Assembly (NCBI GenBank): GCA_038380435.1
Contig: JAWZYU010000008.1
Span: 76,336,020 to 76,400,019 of the forward strand
Direction of reading: 5' to 3'
DNA: 64,000 nt
Source: Ryuthela nishihirai
Lineage: Eukaryota; Arthropoda; Arachnida; Araneae; Heptathelidae
Made by a program: the position numbers and the translations under genes. The notes below the pieces were generated by a model that saw only the letters and a program-made list of their open reading frames with translations, had not been told where the DNA came from and ran no database searches. This document shows positions 1-12,193 of the stretch, piece after piece. The first letter of the stretch is position 1. The number at the start of each line of letters is the position of its first letter.

Positions 1-727
1 ATATGTTTTAAACAATGATTGGACTTCATATTCTGTATCCAAAACTCTATGTGTTTTGTGTAGGTGTGTTGATTGTATTGTGTCATAGAAATGGTTCATA
101 TGCTTTTTTCAAATGTAAATGCCCTGATTTCTACTGTTAAAAAAGTTCCTAAAAGCATCAAACCATAAATGATCATTTCATGGATTTGTTGATGTGATAC
201 TTCTTCCTTCAGTGGTAGTTATCATAGGGAAAATTTGACTAGAAGCAGCTTCATATACCTTCAAGTTTATTTAAGATGTAATTAATAGATTTGACCCTGA
301 GGTGATCATAAGTATCGAGGAGGCTCAAAAGGCATTGCAAAGTGAGAATATTTGGGAGGATCTTTGTTTGCTTTCAAACAAATTTGATGTGCATTTCTTC
401 AACCATCATAAAATTAGAAGTAAAAAGCATGAAATGAAAGAGTATGAAACTAAATGAAGTGGCAATTTACTGAAAAAAAAAGACTATTGAAAGAATAAGT
501 GTGGTTTTTTGCAAAAATACTGGATATGGAAATTTGAAAATTGTAGTGAGATTTTAGATACCATTCTCTGAACGAGACTTTAGGTTTTGAATTTTCAGAC
601 GTATTTAACTTAGATTATGTGCCAATTGTATATTGCAATTTAGAAAGAACATTGTCAGAATATAGAAACATTAAAAAATCAATCCAAAGTGAATGCGCAG
701 TATTCCTTGTTAAGATAGATATCAAAC
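1..727. other. AT-rich sequence, no gene recognised
   Basis: No recognisable gene. A 61-codon open stretch (275-457, plus) is rich in charged residues and includes the peptide FDPEVIISIEEAQKALQ, but it has no ATG near its start and no family I know. At 672-704 lies a degenerate direct copy of sequence found inside the adjacent tRNA-like palindrome (about 990-1022), so the repeat or its flank has been partly duplicated. Confidence 0.4.
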
Positions 728-1177
728 ATTAATAGATTCTGAAAAATATTCATCGCCGACATGGCGGGAATCGAACCCGCATCTCTCCAGATTCATGCTA
801 GAGTGCGCTACCATTGTACCACACATCGGACAATAAAATTTTTCAGAATAAGACCTTATAAATCTTCTTCACTGAGACGTGGCTGAGACAGCGCCATCTG
901 TACTTAAGGAGATGCAACTTTTCCGTCGTTGCTATTAATTATCAGATGTTAATGAGAAGGTCGCTAAGCCTGAAGCGTTGATATGTAATTAAAAATCAAC
1001 CCAAAGTGAACGCACAGTATTCTCCGTCTCAGTGAAGAAGATTTATAAGGTCTTTTTCTGAAAAATTTCATTATCCCGCGCGTGGTACAATGGTAGCGTG
1101 CTCTGGCATGAATCTGGAGAGATTCGGGTTCGATTCCTGCCGCGTCGGCGATGAATTTTTTTTTAGAATCAATTAAT
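728..1177. repeat. Inverted-repeat element carrying a tRNA-like sequence in each arm
   Basis: The outer ends (728-762 and about 1144-1177) are inverted copies, as are inner segments 838-882 and 1020-1068. Each arm holds a tRNA-like sequence (about 755-830, minus; about 1076-1150, plus). Read in tRNA orientation, both have an A box (TGGTACAATGG) and a perfect B box (GGTTCGATTCC), and the ends pair like an acceptor stem. The anticodon arm does not fold with a normal 7-nt loop, so I call these tRNA-derived rather than tRNA genes. Arms are about 155 bp with a central spacer of about 140 bp. Confidence 0.75.
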
Positions 1178-4100
1178 ATAGAAACATTCTTTTTTGACAA
1201 TGGGCACGAGTTTACTCCTGAATATTTATTGCATTATGTTGTTCTAAAGTGCAATCATGATTTGTAAAAATCGAAAGGATTGTCTTGTCCAAGCTAAATT
1301 TTGATTTCAAAATTAAAATAATGTATTTTTAATCATGGCATGCTTTTATTTAATGCACAATATATCCAAGAAATATTTCAATATTTCCATGGTGATGTAA
1401 AAACTGAAAGTTTTTTAAGTGCATAACTACCCGAAGCTTGTGTATAATAAAGTACCCTGTGACGTACTTATGTAGCAAGAACAAACCAGTAATATAAGTT
1501 ATATGTATAGTTTTTGGCTGCATAAGAAAATTCTGAAAAGGAAAAGAAATTATGTTAAATTGCAGTATTGATCCGTTAATAGCACAGTATAAAGTGTTAA
1601 GATCTCATTTTTAATCTTTTACACTCCTTTTGTTGAAGTCAGCATTTCAGTTTTATAGAACATCTCCAAACTATAAAGAAATTCAAAGCGTAAAATGCAT
1701 CAGGTAAACCATAATTCCAGTATAAACTTTTAACAACTAATTAGAATTAACATTTTTTCACCTTGTTGCTTGTATTTAATTTTTTCTAAAAAGCAATTGT
1801 AAATAAGGCAATTTAAAGTGCAATTTAAAGTGTAATAAGGCAATTTAAAGTCATACAATAGTAAATAAGGCAATTTAAAGTGTCAAAGATTGATTGTGAA
1901 AAGCTCGTTTTTTTCCACATGGCAGAATTCCTCTCACGTGGTGTTCCGAAGTTCAGTAAGTTCCATTGTTCACATGAGACTTGCCTGTATCATATTTTAA
2001 CGTCAAATTTGTGTTGTTTGAAAAATCAGAAATCAGCTATGGCTGCTAAACAAGGAACACCATGTGTAAGGAGATCAATCAAAATATTTTTTCACATACC
2101 CAATTTCTGAATTTTTTTTTTGTAAAAATAGAAAGCTTCTGACCTGGAAATGTCATGGGATGTTATTCTCCTTTTTTTTTTATCATATTATGCACGCATT
2201 CATCAGTAAAAAGAAAATTCAACATTAAAAATCATAAGTGGCTTCTTTATATTGGGAATGAATGAAATTGTTTCATTGCAAAGTTTTTGCTTAGTTCAGT
2301 GCATTTATCTACAGCAAAATCCTTAATTTTTCTCTTGGAAAATATGTTATACTCAAACATTAACATGAAATAAAAAAAACTTATTCTAATTACCCATATA
2401 TTTTTTTAATACCCTGTTCTCTTGAATAAACTGCACACCCACATTTTGAAGGAAGAAACGAATATTAACAAATGTTGATTTTATAGAAGGATGAAAGTAC
2501 AGATATTGAGTATAAACGTTAATACTGTAGTCATAGTATTGAAATCCAAATATGATGTTCTTTGTTAATTGCAACTAAAGTTACTCTCCTTTCTGCTGCT
2601 TTCATTGTCAATTGAGATCGCATGATCTGTATCACTATCTCTCAAGTAGTTGTCCTCCATAGCATCAAGCTTATTTGATATGCCATATTACTTGAAGGAT
2701 TTTCCACCAATATGGGTGTAATAGGCCCCCACAGAAAACCTCGCAGGCTAACATCCACTCGCACAAAACCATGGCGTGAGCATGCTTAAAGTGAAAGTTA
2801 GATGGTACTTCAAATCATATTCTATGCGACAAATAAACCACACACCCTAATATTTGGTTGCATGTTTCAATACCATACGTGTAGGTTATTCGAGAAAATA
2901 CCGTATTACTGTTTTGAAACTGGAGTGTTACTTTGAATGATGAAAATGATGGTAATTATAGGTATCAATGCTTTGAAAGTTTCTTGATGTGTCTTCATAC
3001 CAATAAGATGAATATTATAAGGGTAATAAATAAGAATAAAACAATGCTTAATCTCTTACAACTTGTTTTTCTTTTGTTTTAAAGCATAAAATTTACGTTA
3101 TGAAAGTTCATAATAAAATTATTATTTTGTTCAATATCGAGGTGATTGTTGCAAGCTATGTATGACAGGCATTATAATTCAAAAACAAAGTGGCCTTCGT
3201 CTTTCATTTTTCATCGCCAAGTGCTTTGGGAATGAAAATCAATTATCGGAATATGAAAGTAATATTTTTATTTTAATATGTTGTAGTCTGCAATAATTTT
3301 GTTTGAACTTACCCTTAAAACTGGGAAAGCTTTCTACAGATACTTTTACAGGTAGATGCAATGTGGCCTTAGTTGATCTTTACCATAAAACCTCAAACAA
3401 CCAAACTTTTACTGGTAATTTTTTTTTCTTTTCTGCATCTCCTATTATTTCATGTAGTATACAAATCTTTTATTCTCATTTGTTTAGAGATAATATTGTT
3501 TTAATCTATGTTATCCCATAGATGGTCAGTAGATCACAATCTGTCAATACATTGCATTTTTTCTTGGAGAGCTTGAAACTTAGCAGGAAATGTTCAAATC
3601 TTAAATTGTCTGTCCTTCCTAAAATTTATTCCATCTGGAGTTTGATCACTGTCATTTATGTAAAGGTTTTTTTTTTACCTTTCTATACTAACAATATATT
3701 ATAATGTTTTCCTTGGTAACAGAGGTAGCAAACTTATAGCAAGTGAAAGTGTTGCTTGGCACTTAAGCATATACAGCAAAAAAAAAATGCTAATCCCCAA
3801 AGTCCTGAAGAATTAGATATGAACACATTTGTAAAACTGGTTTTAGATATCAGGGCTGTTAAGTCTAAGACAGTTTTCATTAAGATTTTTACAATTCATT
3901 GAATTTGAAGAAATTCTGAATTTATGAAATATCACAATAATGTCGGAAATTTTAAATTTGAAAATGCTTGAATATATTTATTCAATTGTGAAATACAGTT
4001 AGTTGAATTGAATTCAGCCCAATATACCTGTAGCAGCAAAAGTTTATTTTAAAGTACGAGTTAAAAACGATGAGTGAACTTCAGATGGAAGAATTTGACT

Positions 4101-4375
4101 AATAAAGTCATTGCTGCTTGCCTAACACTAAAAGTAACTAAATATAAGCCTGATACAAAAGCATCGTCGTTCATGACACAACAACAAAAATATTTAAGTA
4201 AAGTAAGAATGTACTTGCTATTTTGTGCGTTTTTTCTATTTTATAAAAAAATATAGTTACTAAATGAAGAGAATGTAATTTTATTCATATACTTTATCCT
4301 ATTTTATAAAATAAAAATGCTGTCAATTTTCAAAGGAAATTTTAGATTTTTTTAAACTATACCAAAAATAGAATA
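1178..4375. other. AT-rich intergenic DNA
   Basis: Long low-complexity AT-rich stretch. Open frames are under 80 codons, have no recognisable domain and show no coding-like composition. Apart from the short tandem repeat listed separately I see nothing interpretable. Confidence 0.5.
1798..1882. repeat. Short degenerate tandem repeat
   Basis: The unit AATAAGGCAATTTAAAGTG and shortened versions of it recur four times in about 85 bp. Local slippage-type repeat with no sign of function. Confidence 0.7.
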
Positions 4376-4387
4376 GCATCATCTATG

Positions 4388-4676
4388 AAACTCCTCGCCC
4401 TGTCCATGGTCAGTAGGGGACACAGGTGGGTTTGGAAAGGCTATCGTCCATTGGATGGGATGTTAAGCCCTGGCATAGTGTGCGAGAGAACCATACCCTA
4501 TGCACATTAAAGAACCTGCTGGATAGCCTTGACGGAAGGCTACCATCTGTCTCCCAACAGCTGTTTCAGTGGGCCCATTTCCCCAACCTTCTCTGAGCCT
4601 TTGGGTCCTTGTAACCTGGCCATTTATCCATTGTGTGCAAAAAAGTGCTCTCAGAGGTAAAACAACGCAACCCAGT
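4388..4676 (+). mobile_element. SINE-A copy, 5'-truncated, diverged
   Basis: Lacks the tRNA-like head and starts at the AACTCCTCGCCCTG part of the body. Flanked by the direct repeat GCATCATCTATG at 4376-4387 and 4677-4688, so the truncation happened at insertion. Many substitutions, so an older copy. Confidence 0.9.
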
Positions 4677-4812
4677 GCATCATCTATGTGGTGCACAAGC
4701 GAATTTAAATATTTTGGAATGTGAAATATGACATATCACACAAGAAACAAATATTGTTTTAGCTATTTTTGGTACACAGGCCGAAAAAGATTTGCCATCC
4801 CTGGCCTAATTA

Positions 4813-6053
4813 CAGTGTGTTTCAAAACTATGTACAGATTTCAGTGGGAGATAGGGAACACCAAGACAAATCTTTTTCGTCTATGAATGTATGTCTGCTG
4901 ACGTAGCCCTTCAATGCTAGAGGGCACTGACAGAAATATCGTTGAGGCTGTTACATAAATGAATGGAAACAAGTGTGAACAACATATTTATTTAAAGGTG
5001 TTCAAAGTTGCGGCCGGCAACAACATTGCATGCATGACAGCGTCGAAGCATTGATTACTACACATGTTTATGATTCACGGAATTTTGCGAACAGTTGCAG
5101 CGGCGACCGATTCTTGCGATGAGGTCTTCATCTGAGTCAGTTGGAGTCTCATACACAAGGTTCTTCATGTGTCCCCAGAGGAAGAAATTGATGCATGTTA
5201 TATCAGACGATGTGTCCACCCCTGCCTATCCATCAGACCCCAAAGCTGGCGTTCAGGTAACCCCGCACATCATTACTGAAGTGTGCTGATGCCCCATCGT
5301 GTTGAAACCACATTCATCTGTGAATAACCACAAAACATCTTCCAGCAGTCTTTGTAAATATTTCTTCCAGAATTACTCGATAAATCTGCCCATTGAGTCG
5401 GGAAGGCAGCAGTATGGCCCAACAAAATGTCATGGACGATACCTGCCCAAACATCGATGATGAACTGCTGTTGTTGACCATGTGGCATGTGGATTTTCGT
5501 GCGCCCAAAACGTGAGAATTGTGCACATTAAACATACCCTCATGTGTAAAAGAGGGTAATCTTGAGGTTTGCAAATTCTGTACTCTGACTCCTGCTGCTC
5601 GTGCAACACTCTCCATACAAGGGTGTGGTTCACACCAAGGCTACGTGCAACAGCTCGCGTGCTAGTGCCCCAATCTGCCGTAGGATCTCTTCCATATCAG
5701 GAGTGCACATGGTTTTCTCCCAACCAGTGTCATGCACGTTTGCATGGAATGTTCCAGTTTCTCGTAGTTGCGGTGCAAACTCAAATGATTGGTGGTTTGG
5801 CACATGTATGTTTGGTCTCCATTGGCAGCCCCATACACCAGATGCATGTCAGCCACCTCAGCAATCATGAAACACTCCATGTTACACATAATGTGTCTGA
5901 TTTACGAAAACCAATGGCAAATAAGGCCTTTCTCTGTTCCCACTTCGCCCCTCTAGCCAATTGCAGTGCCAAACAGCGCCCTTGAGCACCGAAGGGTTTA
6001 TCTTGTGTTTCCTATCTCCCATTGAAATTTGTACAGAGTTTTGAAACACCCTG
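4813..6053 (-). mobile_element. Degenerate DNA transposon with DUF4817-type transposase
   Basis: Terminal inverted repeats of about 50-60 bp begin CAGTGTGTTTCAAAAC at the left and, read inward from the right, CAGGGTGTTTCAAAAC. On the minus strand broken frames read EVADMHLVYGAANG and then FTHEGMFNVHNSHV, VWAGIVHDILLG, RLNGQIYRV and FFLWGHMKNLVYETP. These resemble the helix-turn-helix (DUF4817) and catalytic part of a Tc1/mariner-superfamily transposase common in arthropods. Frameshifts and stops break every segment and the region of the middle catalytic Asp is unreadable. It is surely inactive. The family call is from motif memory; the TIRs are direct observation. Confidence 0.8.
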
Positions 6054-7354
6054 TGTATGGAAGTCTTTGAAAAGGAAATATGAACTATAGAAAATTCTAC
6101 CCTTTCCCAATTGAATAGTTTTGAGTTCTCTGGGGCCAACAGTATGATTGAAGCGAGTTGCATCAAAAAAATTCAGAGATAATCTATAGGTAATTTGATT
6201 TATTCATATACTGAAACTGCTGTCTTTCTACTTAGGCGCACCAGTTTGCCATTCCCTTGAAGGGGCACAAATTTCCAAATGAGGCATTTTTCGTCCTGTT
6301 GATGTATGAAATTCTGTTGATAACTTTTCAGATTTGCTATAATCTCTTTCATAAGATAACATAAAAGGCATATAATCATTGTAGCTTTCACTATATTTTT
6401 ATGTTTCGCCCTGATTTTTATAGAAATACTGTGATCTTGTTATTTTTATAAAATAATGATGGATGCATGTTAGAAAAAATAGGAACAACGTAGAAAAAAA
6501 AAACTTGCAAACAACCAAATGTATGAACTGAACCAACCTGGAATATCTAGAGACGATCACGACTTCAGTGAAATTTAATTTTATTGTTCTAAAAACTCCT
6601 GTCAGACCTCTGTGGCAAGCAGCTGCTTGAGGGGGTATTTATTTTATTAATACATCAATTGACAATCACTTATTGATGATATCTATACTCTTTTTACCTC
6701 TCAGGTGCTCGTCAGACAGCATCATACCATGTCAACATAGCAATAGCTAGTTAAAATCGGTGACTATTAGACCCAGGAGTTTTTTCAGTGAGTAGTTTCA
6801 ATAGCCAATAGTTAATATCGACTATGGAGGAAAGGCACCTGGGTTTTGAATCCTTGACAAGGCGTGGAATTTCTTATATATGTATATTGTTTTTCTGTAA
6901 AGGTCTCACTTTCTTTACAGATCTTTGTAATAGCATATTAATCCTCCAAGCATTATACTGCTTTACTCTGTCTCCTAAATGTCATAGTAAGTTGTAAGTA
7001 GTGGTTATGTAGTGTGCCTTCATATCAATAATCTCTGAACTAGGTAAATGTGTCAGGAAGAATTAAGTTTCAGTTATCTGCAAGATTAAACTGACCTATT
7101 TCAGTCTGGCTGGTAGGAGGTAAAAATCAAATGATAACTGATTTATTTGAAATTATCGAAGTGCAATTCTCATAGAGCAAATGCTTTAGAAAATTAATAT
7201 GAAATTAAAGATCGAATTACGATAACAGTGAAACTGATGATGGATAAAAAAATACCAGTTCTTCGTGTAAATAAGTAGGTAAATTTTTTATTGTAATTTC
7301 ATATCATTTTCTTCATGTTCTGCACATTATTGCACTAATTATAAAATATAAGGC
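6054..7354. other. AT-rich intergenic DNA
   Basis: No gene recognised. Holds only the SINE-B tail fragment listed separately. Confidence 0.5.
6597..6652 (+). mobile_element. SINE-B 3' tail fragment
   Basis: Only the last 55 bp of the family: CTCCTGTCAGACCTCTGTGG, then the palindrome CAAGCAGCTGCTTG and a T/A-rich tail. Confidence 0.8.
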
Positions 7355-8105
7355 CCAAAACAAGACGGCTGGTAGTGTGCTAGGCTTGTAATTTGATGTT
7401 CCTAAGTTCAAATCTCTGATGTGCTCGTTTAAGATTTATTTTTGTTAACCCTCTCCCTGACATTAGTGAGAAAGGGGCCACAGCCTTGGTGTGCGCTTTT
7501 GGATGAGATGTTAAACTGGTGTCATGTTTTCAGGAGGGCCCTACTTTTTGCACATGCTGTGGATGGCTTTGACCAGAGGATTTCATCTGTCTTAACAGCT
7601 GTCCAGTGGATCGCCTTCTGCAATCTTCTTGGAGTCCTTATGATCTGGTGGGCAGGGGTGGCTCAGTCGGTAGCGCGCCAGGCTCGTAATCTGTAGTTCC
7701 CAGGTTCGAGTCCCAACTGGGTCAGCGTTGAGATTTATCTCCGCAAAATTCCCCGCCCTGCCCACGATCAGTAGGGGACACCGATGGGCTTGGAAAGGCC
7801 GCCGTCCGTCGGATGGGACGTTAAGCCGTGGCCCCGTGTGCGGGAGTGCCATACCCTGCGCACGTTAAAGAACACGCTGGTTGGCCTTGACGGGAGGCTA
7901 CCATCTGTCTCCCAACAGCTGTTCCAGTGGGTCCCCTCCCCCAACCTTCTCTGAGCCTTCGGGGTCCTTGTGACCTGGCCATTTAGCCCATGGTGTGCAA
8001 AAAAGTGCCGCTCAGAGGTAAAACAACCTAACCCTTATGATCTGGCCATTTTTAATTCCTGTTGTGCACAAAAGTATCAGTTAAGCAATCTAGCATAACC
8101 CAGAC
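7355..8105 (+). mobile_element. Old, strongly diverged SINE-A, split by a younger SINE-A
   Basis: The head is recognisable at about 7365-7430 (GGCTGGTAGTGTGCTAGGCT) and the body follows to 7648, with the last 60 bp displaced to 8046-8105 by the younger insertion. Divergence is far higher than in the inserted copy. Confidence 0.75.
7649..8032 (+). mobile_element. SINE-A, full length, nested
   Basis: Flanked by CCTTATGATCTGG at 7636-7648 and 8033-8045, sequence that belongs to the older SINE-A it entered. Head and tail are complete. Confidence 0.95.
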
Positions 8106-8693
8106 AACTAAATCTTTATGTATGATTTTCAAGTTAAGAACATATCGTTAAGTCTTTAAAAAAATTGTAACAAAATAATAACCAATAACTACTACTTTTC
8201 ACTCAATATATCTATGAAATTTTAAAACCCAGTTGTAAAAAAAAGTACATAAATAGCAATGAAATTAAATTATATCCTACAAATTTTTTTGCATTACTCC
8301 TGTCATAATCCTCACAAAAGGCTGAAAATTTGTATTAACAGTATATAATGATGTGCCATTAAAATTACTTTCTGTGTGGCTTTAATAATATACATTTGTC
8401 CATGAAAAACAATTTTTTTTTAAATTTCCTAAATCTTTTTGGTAGTGTGTCTAGAACTTCAGAGAGTGAAACAACTTAAAATTTTTTGCAAGCAGGAAAA
8501 CAATAGGGTTTATGCTTTGACTTCCAATGTTTACACACTTCTTGGATATCGGATAATTTGATTTTTTTTTAATAAGGAAGTTATATGGATGAGTCATCAA
8601 CGAACTTTAATCAGCATTTTGTTTAAGAGATTGCATTAATTGGACCAAATTGCCTGCATGTAGAACTGCATATTAACGAATATAGTTATGGTC
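8106..8693. other. AT-rich intergenic DNA
   Basis: Nothing recognised. Confidence 0.5.
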
Positions 8694-8949
8694 ATTAAAA
8701 ACATCTGAAAAAAATCGCTGACGCGGCGGGAGTCAAATCCGCAACTCTCTAGATACGTGCCAGAGCGCTCTACCTGTTAAACCACGCATCAGACGCTGAA
8801 ATCTTCCAGAATTAGACCTATAAATTTTATTTTGGAAGATTTTAGCGTCTGATGCGTAGTTCAACAGGTAAAGTGCTCTGTCATGTATCTAGAGAGTTGT
8901 GGGTTGGATTCCCGCCGCGTTAATGATAATTTTTTCAGATATTTTTAAT
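8694..8949. repeat. Near-perfect palindrome of two tRNA-like sequences
   Basis: The outer ends (ATTAAAAACATCTGAAA) mirror each other. Each arm of about 115 bp holds a tRNA-like sequence with an A-box-like segment (TGGTTTAACAGG in the left arm read on minus; TAGTTCAACAGG in the right arm read on plus) and a B-box-like segment (GGATTTGACTCC and GGTTGGATTCC). The arms meet at a spacer of only about 25 bp near 8810-8835. Same architecture as 728-1177, with a different tRNA-like sequence and far less spacer. Confidence 0.8.
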
Positions 8950-10796
8950 TGTAATCTATTTCTACAGGTGATCTGTGTATTTACTATTGATAGTTATGGT
9001 TAGTTTCTGAAGGCTTGGTGAAGAGGGGCAATTGAAGAATGAAGTTCTTTTTGACAGTATCAGAGATGACCTTATTTAGAATTAGCAAATGCCACAGTTC
9101 TTGCACAAAATAGATATATTAAGAGAAAAATTTGGCATCATTTGGATGTATATATGTAACATTCAGATGCTTCATTTGCTATCAGGTACTCTATGTCGAC
9201 TACCAACCAGCCACAATTTCATATGCTTTCAAGAGTTTCACTTGGTAAACTTAATCAACTAGTCTTAGTTAATAATTCAACTCAATAAATACCATATACT
9301 TTTATTTTAATGTCATATTGTTTTCAAATGCGTTTATAATGATCAGACTATTTTTTAAAATATAAAAAATTTACACGAAAAATTAACGTTATTTTCCGAT
9401 TCCTGTTTGTCGATTATAATACGTGATTGTGAAATAATATTAACAAACCATTATTAAAAAATCGTAAAATTATGTTAGTATTTTATAATCTAGATAATAT
9501 ATATTATTTAATCCATACTAAATATCTTAATATGTAATCCTCTATTACACTTGCAATGCTTTCTGACATTGCCTTGCTTAAAGCACATTTTCTCTGATTT
9601 TTTTTTAAGTCCTTTAAACAAAATGTCCCCAAAGCGTCAGTTTCAGCACCTTGTGGTGTGATTGATTTTGCTTGCAAAATGTAAGACATCCTTACAGTAT
9701 ATTTGAGATATAACACGAGTGTGTTTTTACTAGGTACCTTCCGTGTGTGGTTAAAAGTATGTACATGTTCATGATCGCTAATATGGACTATTAACGACTA
9801 ATAATTTATAAGAGAGGAAAATTTTTATAGTACATTTTGTCAGTTTTATGTCCCATTTTCTATAAAACTTTGAAACTACCGAGAAAGCTATCAAACTGAC
9901 GTCGTTGTCATGGTGACAAAAAATCCAGTCTGCTTATAAAACGCCATGATTCTTTTGTAAATTTGCAAATACCTAATCTGTTTACAAAAAGCCTCGTGAT
10001 CGTTTCCTTTGGCAGTATTAAGGACATTCCACGCTTACAACTCTCTCCCCATTGCTCTGTATTTCATGCAAAAGCCATAGCCGTTTTTGAATAGCATATT
10101 GTTTGAAACCAGCCCTATAGGTTTTCAACCATATTAAGATTTTCTATTGCATCACAAATTTTGTAAAACTTTGCTTCTCTTCCTCGTATGAGACAGTAGT
10201 CTCACGCAATCACAATATCCAGAAGATATCTAAGAATACAAATGGATATCTGATGGACATTTTCATGTTATTGTAGTTGTCTGGGGTGTTTTCATTGAAA
10301 CGGAAATGCTTTTCGGTTTCAAAATAGTCATTTTTGTCCTAACGTAATAGTTGTGTTCTTGAAAGAACCTTGCGTTATAGTAACCATTGATTCAATGAGA
10401 TTTTAGGGGCTAGGTGGTTTGAAGATATCATGGCTGACATTTTTCGATACTACAAGTATTTGTTTTGTAGCATTCATTAAGTAAATAAATAATGAAAAAA
10501 AATCTAAGACAATCAAATTTAATAATATAGCAAAGGAGAGTCGTAGAAAAGGCATTAAGGCATTCAGTTTACTTCGTGTCCAGATAACTACTATTTTAAT
10601 GATATTTTGGCCAAAATAATGTTAAGGAAATATGTCAAAACTAAAAAAAAAAACTTGCATAACAGAAATTTCTATGAGCAGTTATTAGCAAAAAATAGAT
10701 GGCAGAGAATGAAGCATAAAGAAGCTAAATCAATTTTTATTTTTGGGGAAAATAAGTTTAAACTCGAAACATTTTATCCATCACAATGAAGTTTTC
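8950..10796. other. AT-rich intergenic DNA
   Basis: No gene recognised. A minus-strand open frame at 9504-9716 has no known motif. GATATC-rich sequence at about 10205-10290 loosely resembles the interior of the small MITE at 20215-20323. Confidence 0.45.
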
Positions 10797-10809
10797 CCTT
10801 AACCCTTTC

Positions 10810-11188
10810 GGGCGGGGGTGGCTCAGTCGGTAGCGCGCCAGGCTCGTAATCTGTAGTTCCCAGGTTCGAGTCCCAGCTGGGTCAGCGTTGAGATTTATCT
10901 CCGCAAAATTCCCCGCCCTGCTCACGGTCAGTAGGGGACACCGATGGGCTTGGAAAGGCCGCCGTCCGTCGGATGGGACGTTAAGCTGTGGCCCCGTGTG
11001 TGTGGGAGAGCCATACCCTGTGCACGTTAAAGAACATGCTGGATGGCCTTGACGGGGGGCTACCATCTCTCCCAACAGCTGTTCCAGTGGGTCCCCTCCC
11101 CTAACCTCTGAGCCTTCGGGGTCCATGTGACCTGGCCATTTAGCCCACAGTGTGCAAAAAAGTGCCGCTCAGAGGTAAAATAACCCAA
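10810..11188 (+). mobile_element. SINE-A, full length, inserted at the end of a TTAA MITE
   Basis: Describes the family. The tRNA-like head has an A box (TGGCTCAGTCGG) and B box (GGTTCGAGTCC), that is an internal RNA polymerase III promoter, with anticodon-loop sequence CTCGTAA. A GC-rich body of about 300 bp follows, ending near CGCTCAGAGGTAAAA, then a short CAACC-type tail. The D arm and anticodon arm look closest to elongator tRNA-Met, which is from memory and uncertain. TSD CCTTAACCCTTTC at 10797-10809 and 11189-11201. It encodes no protein and would need a LINE reverse transcriptase to move. Confidence 0.95.
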
Positions 11189-11190
11189 CC

Positions 11191-11727
11191 TTAACCCTTT
11201 CAGGACCATAAGGTTTCTAAGAGTAAATATTAGTATGTAACTGTTTATTTTAGTTTGTTTAGACGTAAAATAAATAAAAATCATAAGAAAAATACATAAC
11301 AATGTGTAGTTTTTTTGGAATTTTATGGGAAATATTTTTCCCAATGGACTATAAAGGTAACACAAATTATAGTTAGGCTTATTATGCAATGTCTTTTATT
11401 TATTGGTTTATTAGAACAAAATGTTAACTAAAATAATACAAAATTATGAAATAAAATTACTATACAAAATGATGTGCTAATTATGATATTCTGCGAAGCA
11501 ATTTCTTTTGGTAGTGAGGCAAAGATGGACATTGCACATAGTACATATATTATGCGTCCTGACAGTTCTGTTTTTGTTTTCTAAACGTTCCTGTTGACGT
11601 GATTGCGTTCGGCATACGTTCTATTTTGACATTCTGTATAAAAAATGCAGATAAGGTTATAATTAAATACGACAATCACCAATTTTAAAATGGGAAAAAA
11701 TGTTTCCCTTAGTCGTGAAAGGGTTAA
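11191..11727. mobile_element. piggyBac-type MITE, copy 1
   Basis: Element of 537 bp counted with TTAA at both ends. Left terminus TTAACCCTTTCAGGACC; right terminus read inward TTAACCCTTTCACGAC. TTAA duplication with CCCTTT ends is the known signature of piggyBac elements. No transposase coding, so non-autonomous. The original left end is at 10799-10809: the SINE-A entered right there and duplicated those bases. Nearly identical to 40127-40663. Confidence 0.85.
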
Positions 11728-11889
11728 AATATATTCAACCATAAAACTGTTAATAGGAAGAACTCTTTGCGCAGCATCGGTCGCTAAGACAAAGCAGTTC
11801 CTACACCGAATCTCTACTTGTGCTAACTTATTGATTGCGATATAACCTGAACAAGTATGGGAAGAACGTCATCAATGCTGCCATCGCGT

Positions 11890-12180
11890 CCGCAAAACTC
11901 CCCGCCCTGCCCATGGTCAGTAGGGGAGACCGATGGGCTTGGAAAGGCCGCCGTCCGCCGGATGGGACTTTAAGCCGTGGCTACGTGTACGGGAGAGCAT
12001 ACCCTGTGCACGTTAAAACGGATGGCCTTGACGTGAGGCTACCATCTGTCTCCTAACAGCTGTTCCAGTGGGTTCCCTTCCCCCAACCTTCTCTTGAGCC
12101 TTCGGGGTCCTTGTTACCTGGACATTTAGCCCATTATGTGCAAAAAAGTGCCGCTCAGAGGTAAAACAACCCAACCCAAA
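11890..12180 (+). mobile_element. SINE-A, 5'-truncated
   Basis: Starts in the body at CCGCAAAACTCCCC without the tRNA head. TSD GCTGCCATCGCGT at 11877-11889 and 12181-12193 shows it was truncated on arrival. Confidence 0.92.
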
Positions 12181-12193
12181 GCTGCCATCGCGT

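Noticed and set aside
755..830. Functional tRNA gene
   Set aside because: A and B boxes are good, but the anticodon stem needs a 9-nt loop and the sequence sits within an inverted-repeat arm; treated as tRNA-derived.
1880..2110. 76-codon open frame after the short tandem repeat
   Set aside because: No recognisable domain, start near repeat junction, length expected by chance in this composition.
10830..10890. tRNA genes in SINE-A heads
   Set aside because: The head lacks a proper acceptor stem closure and always continues into the SINE body.
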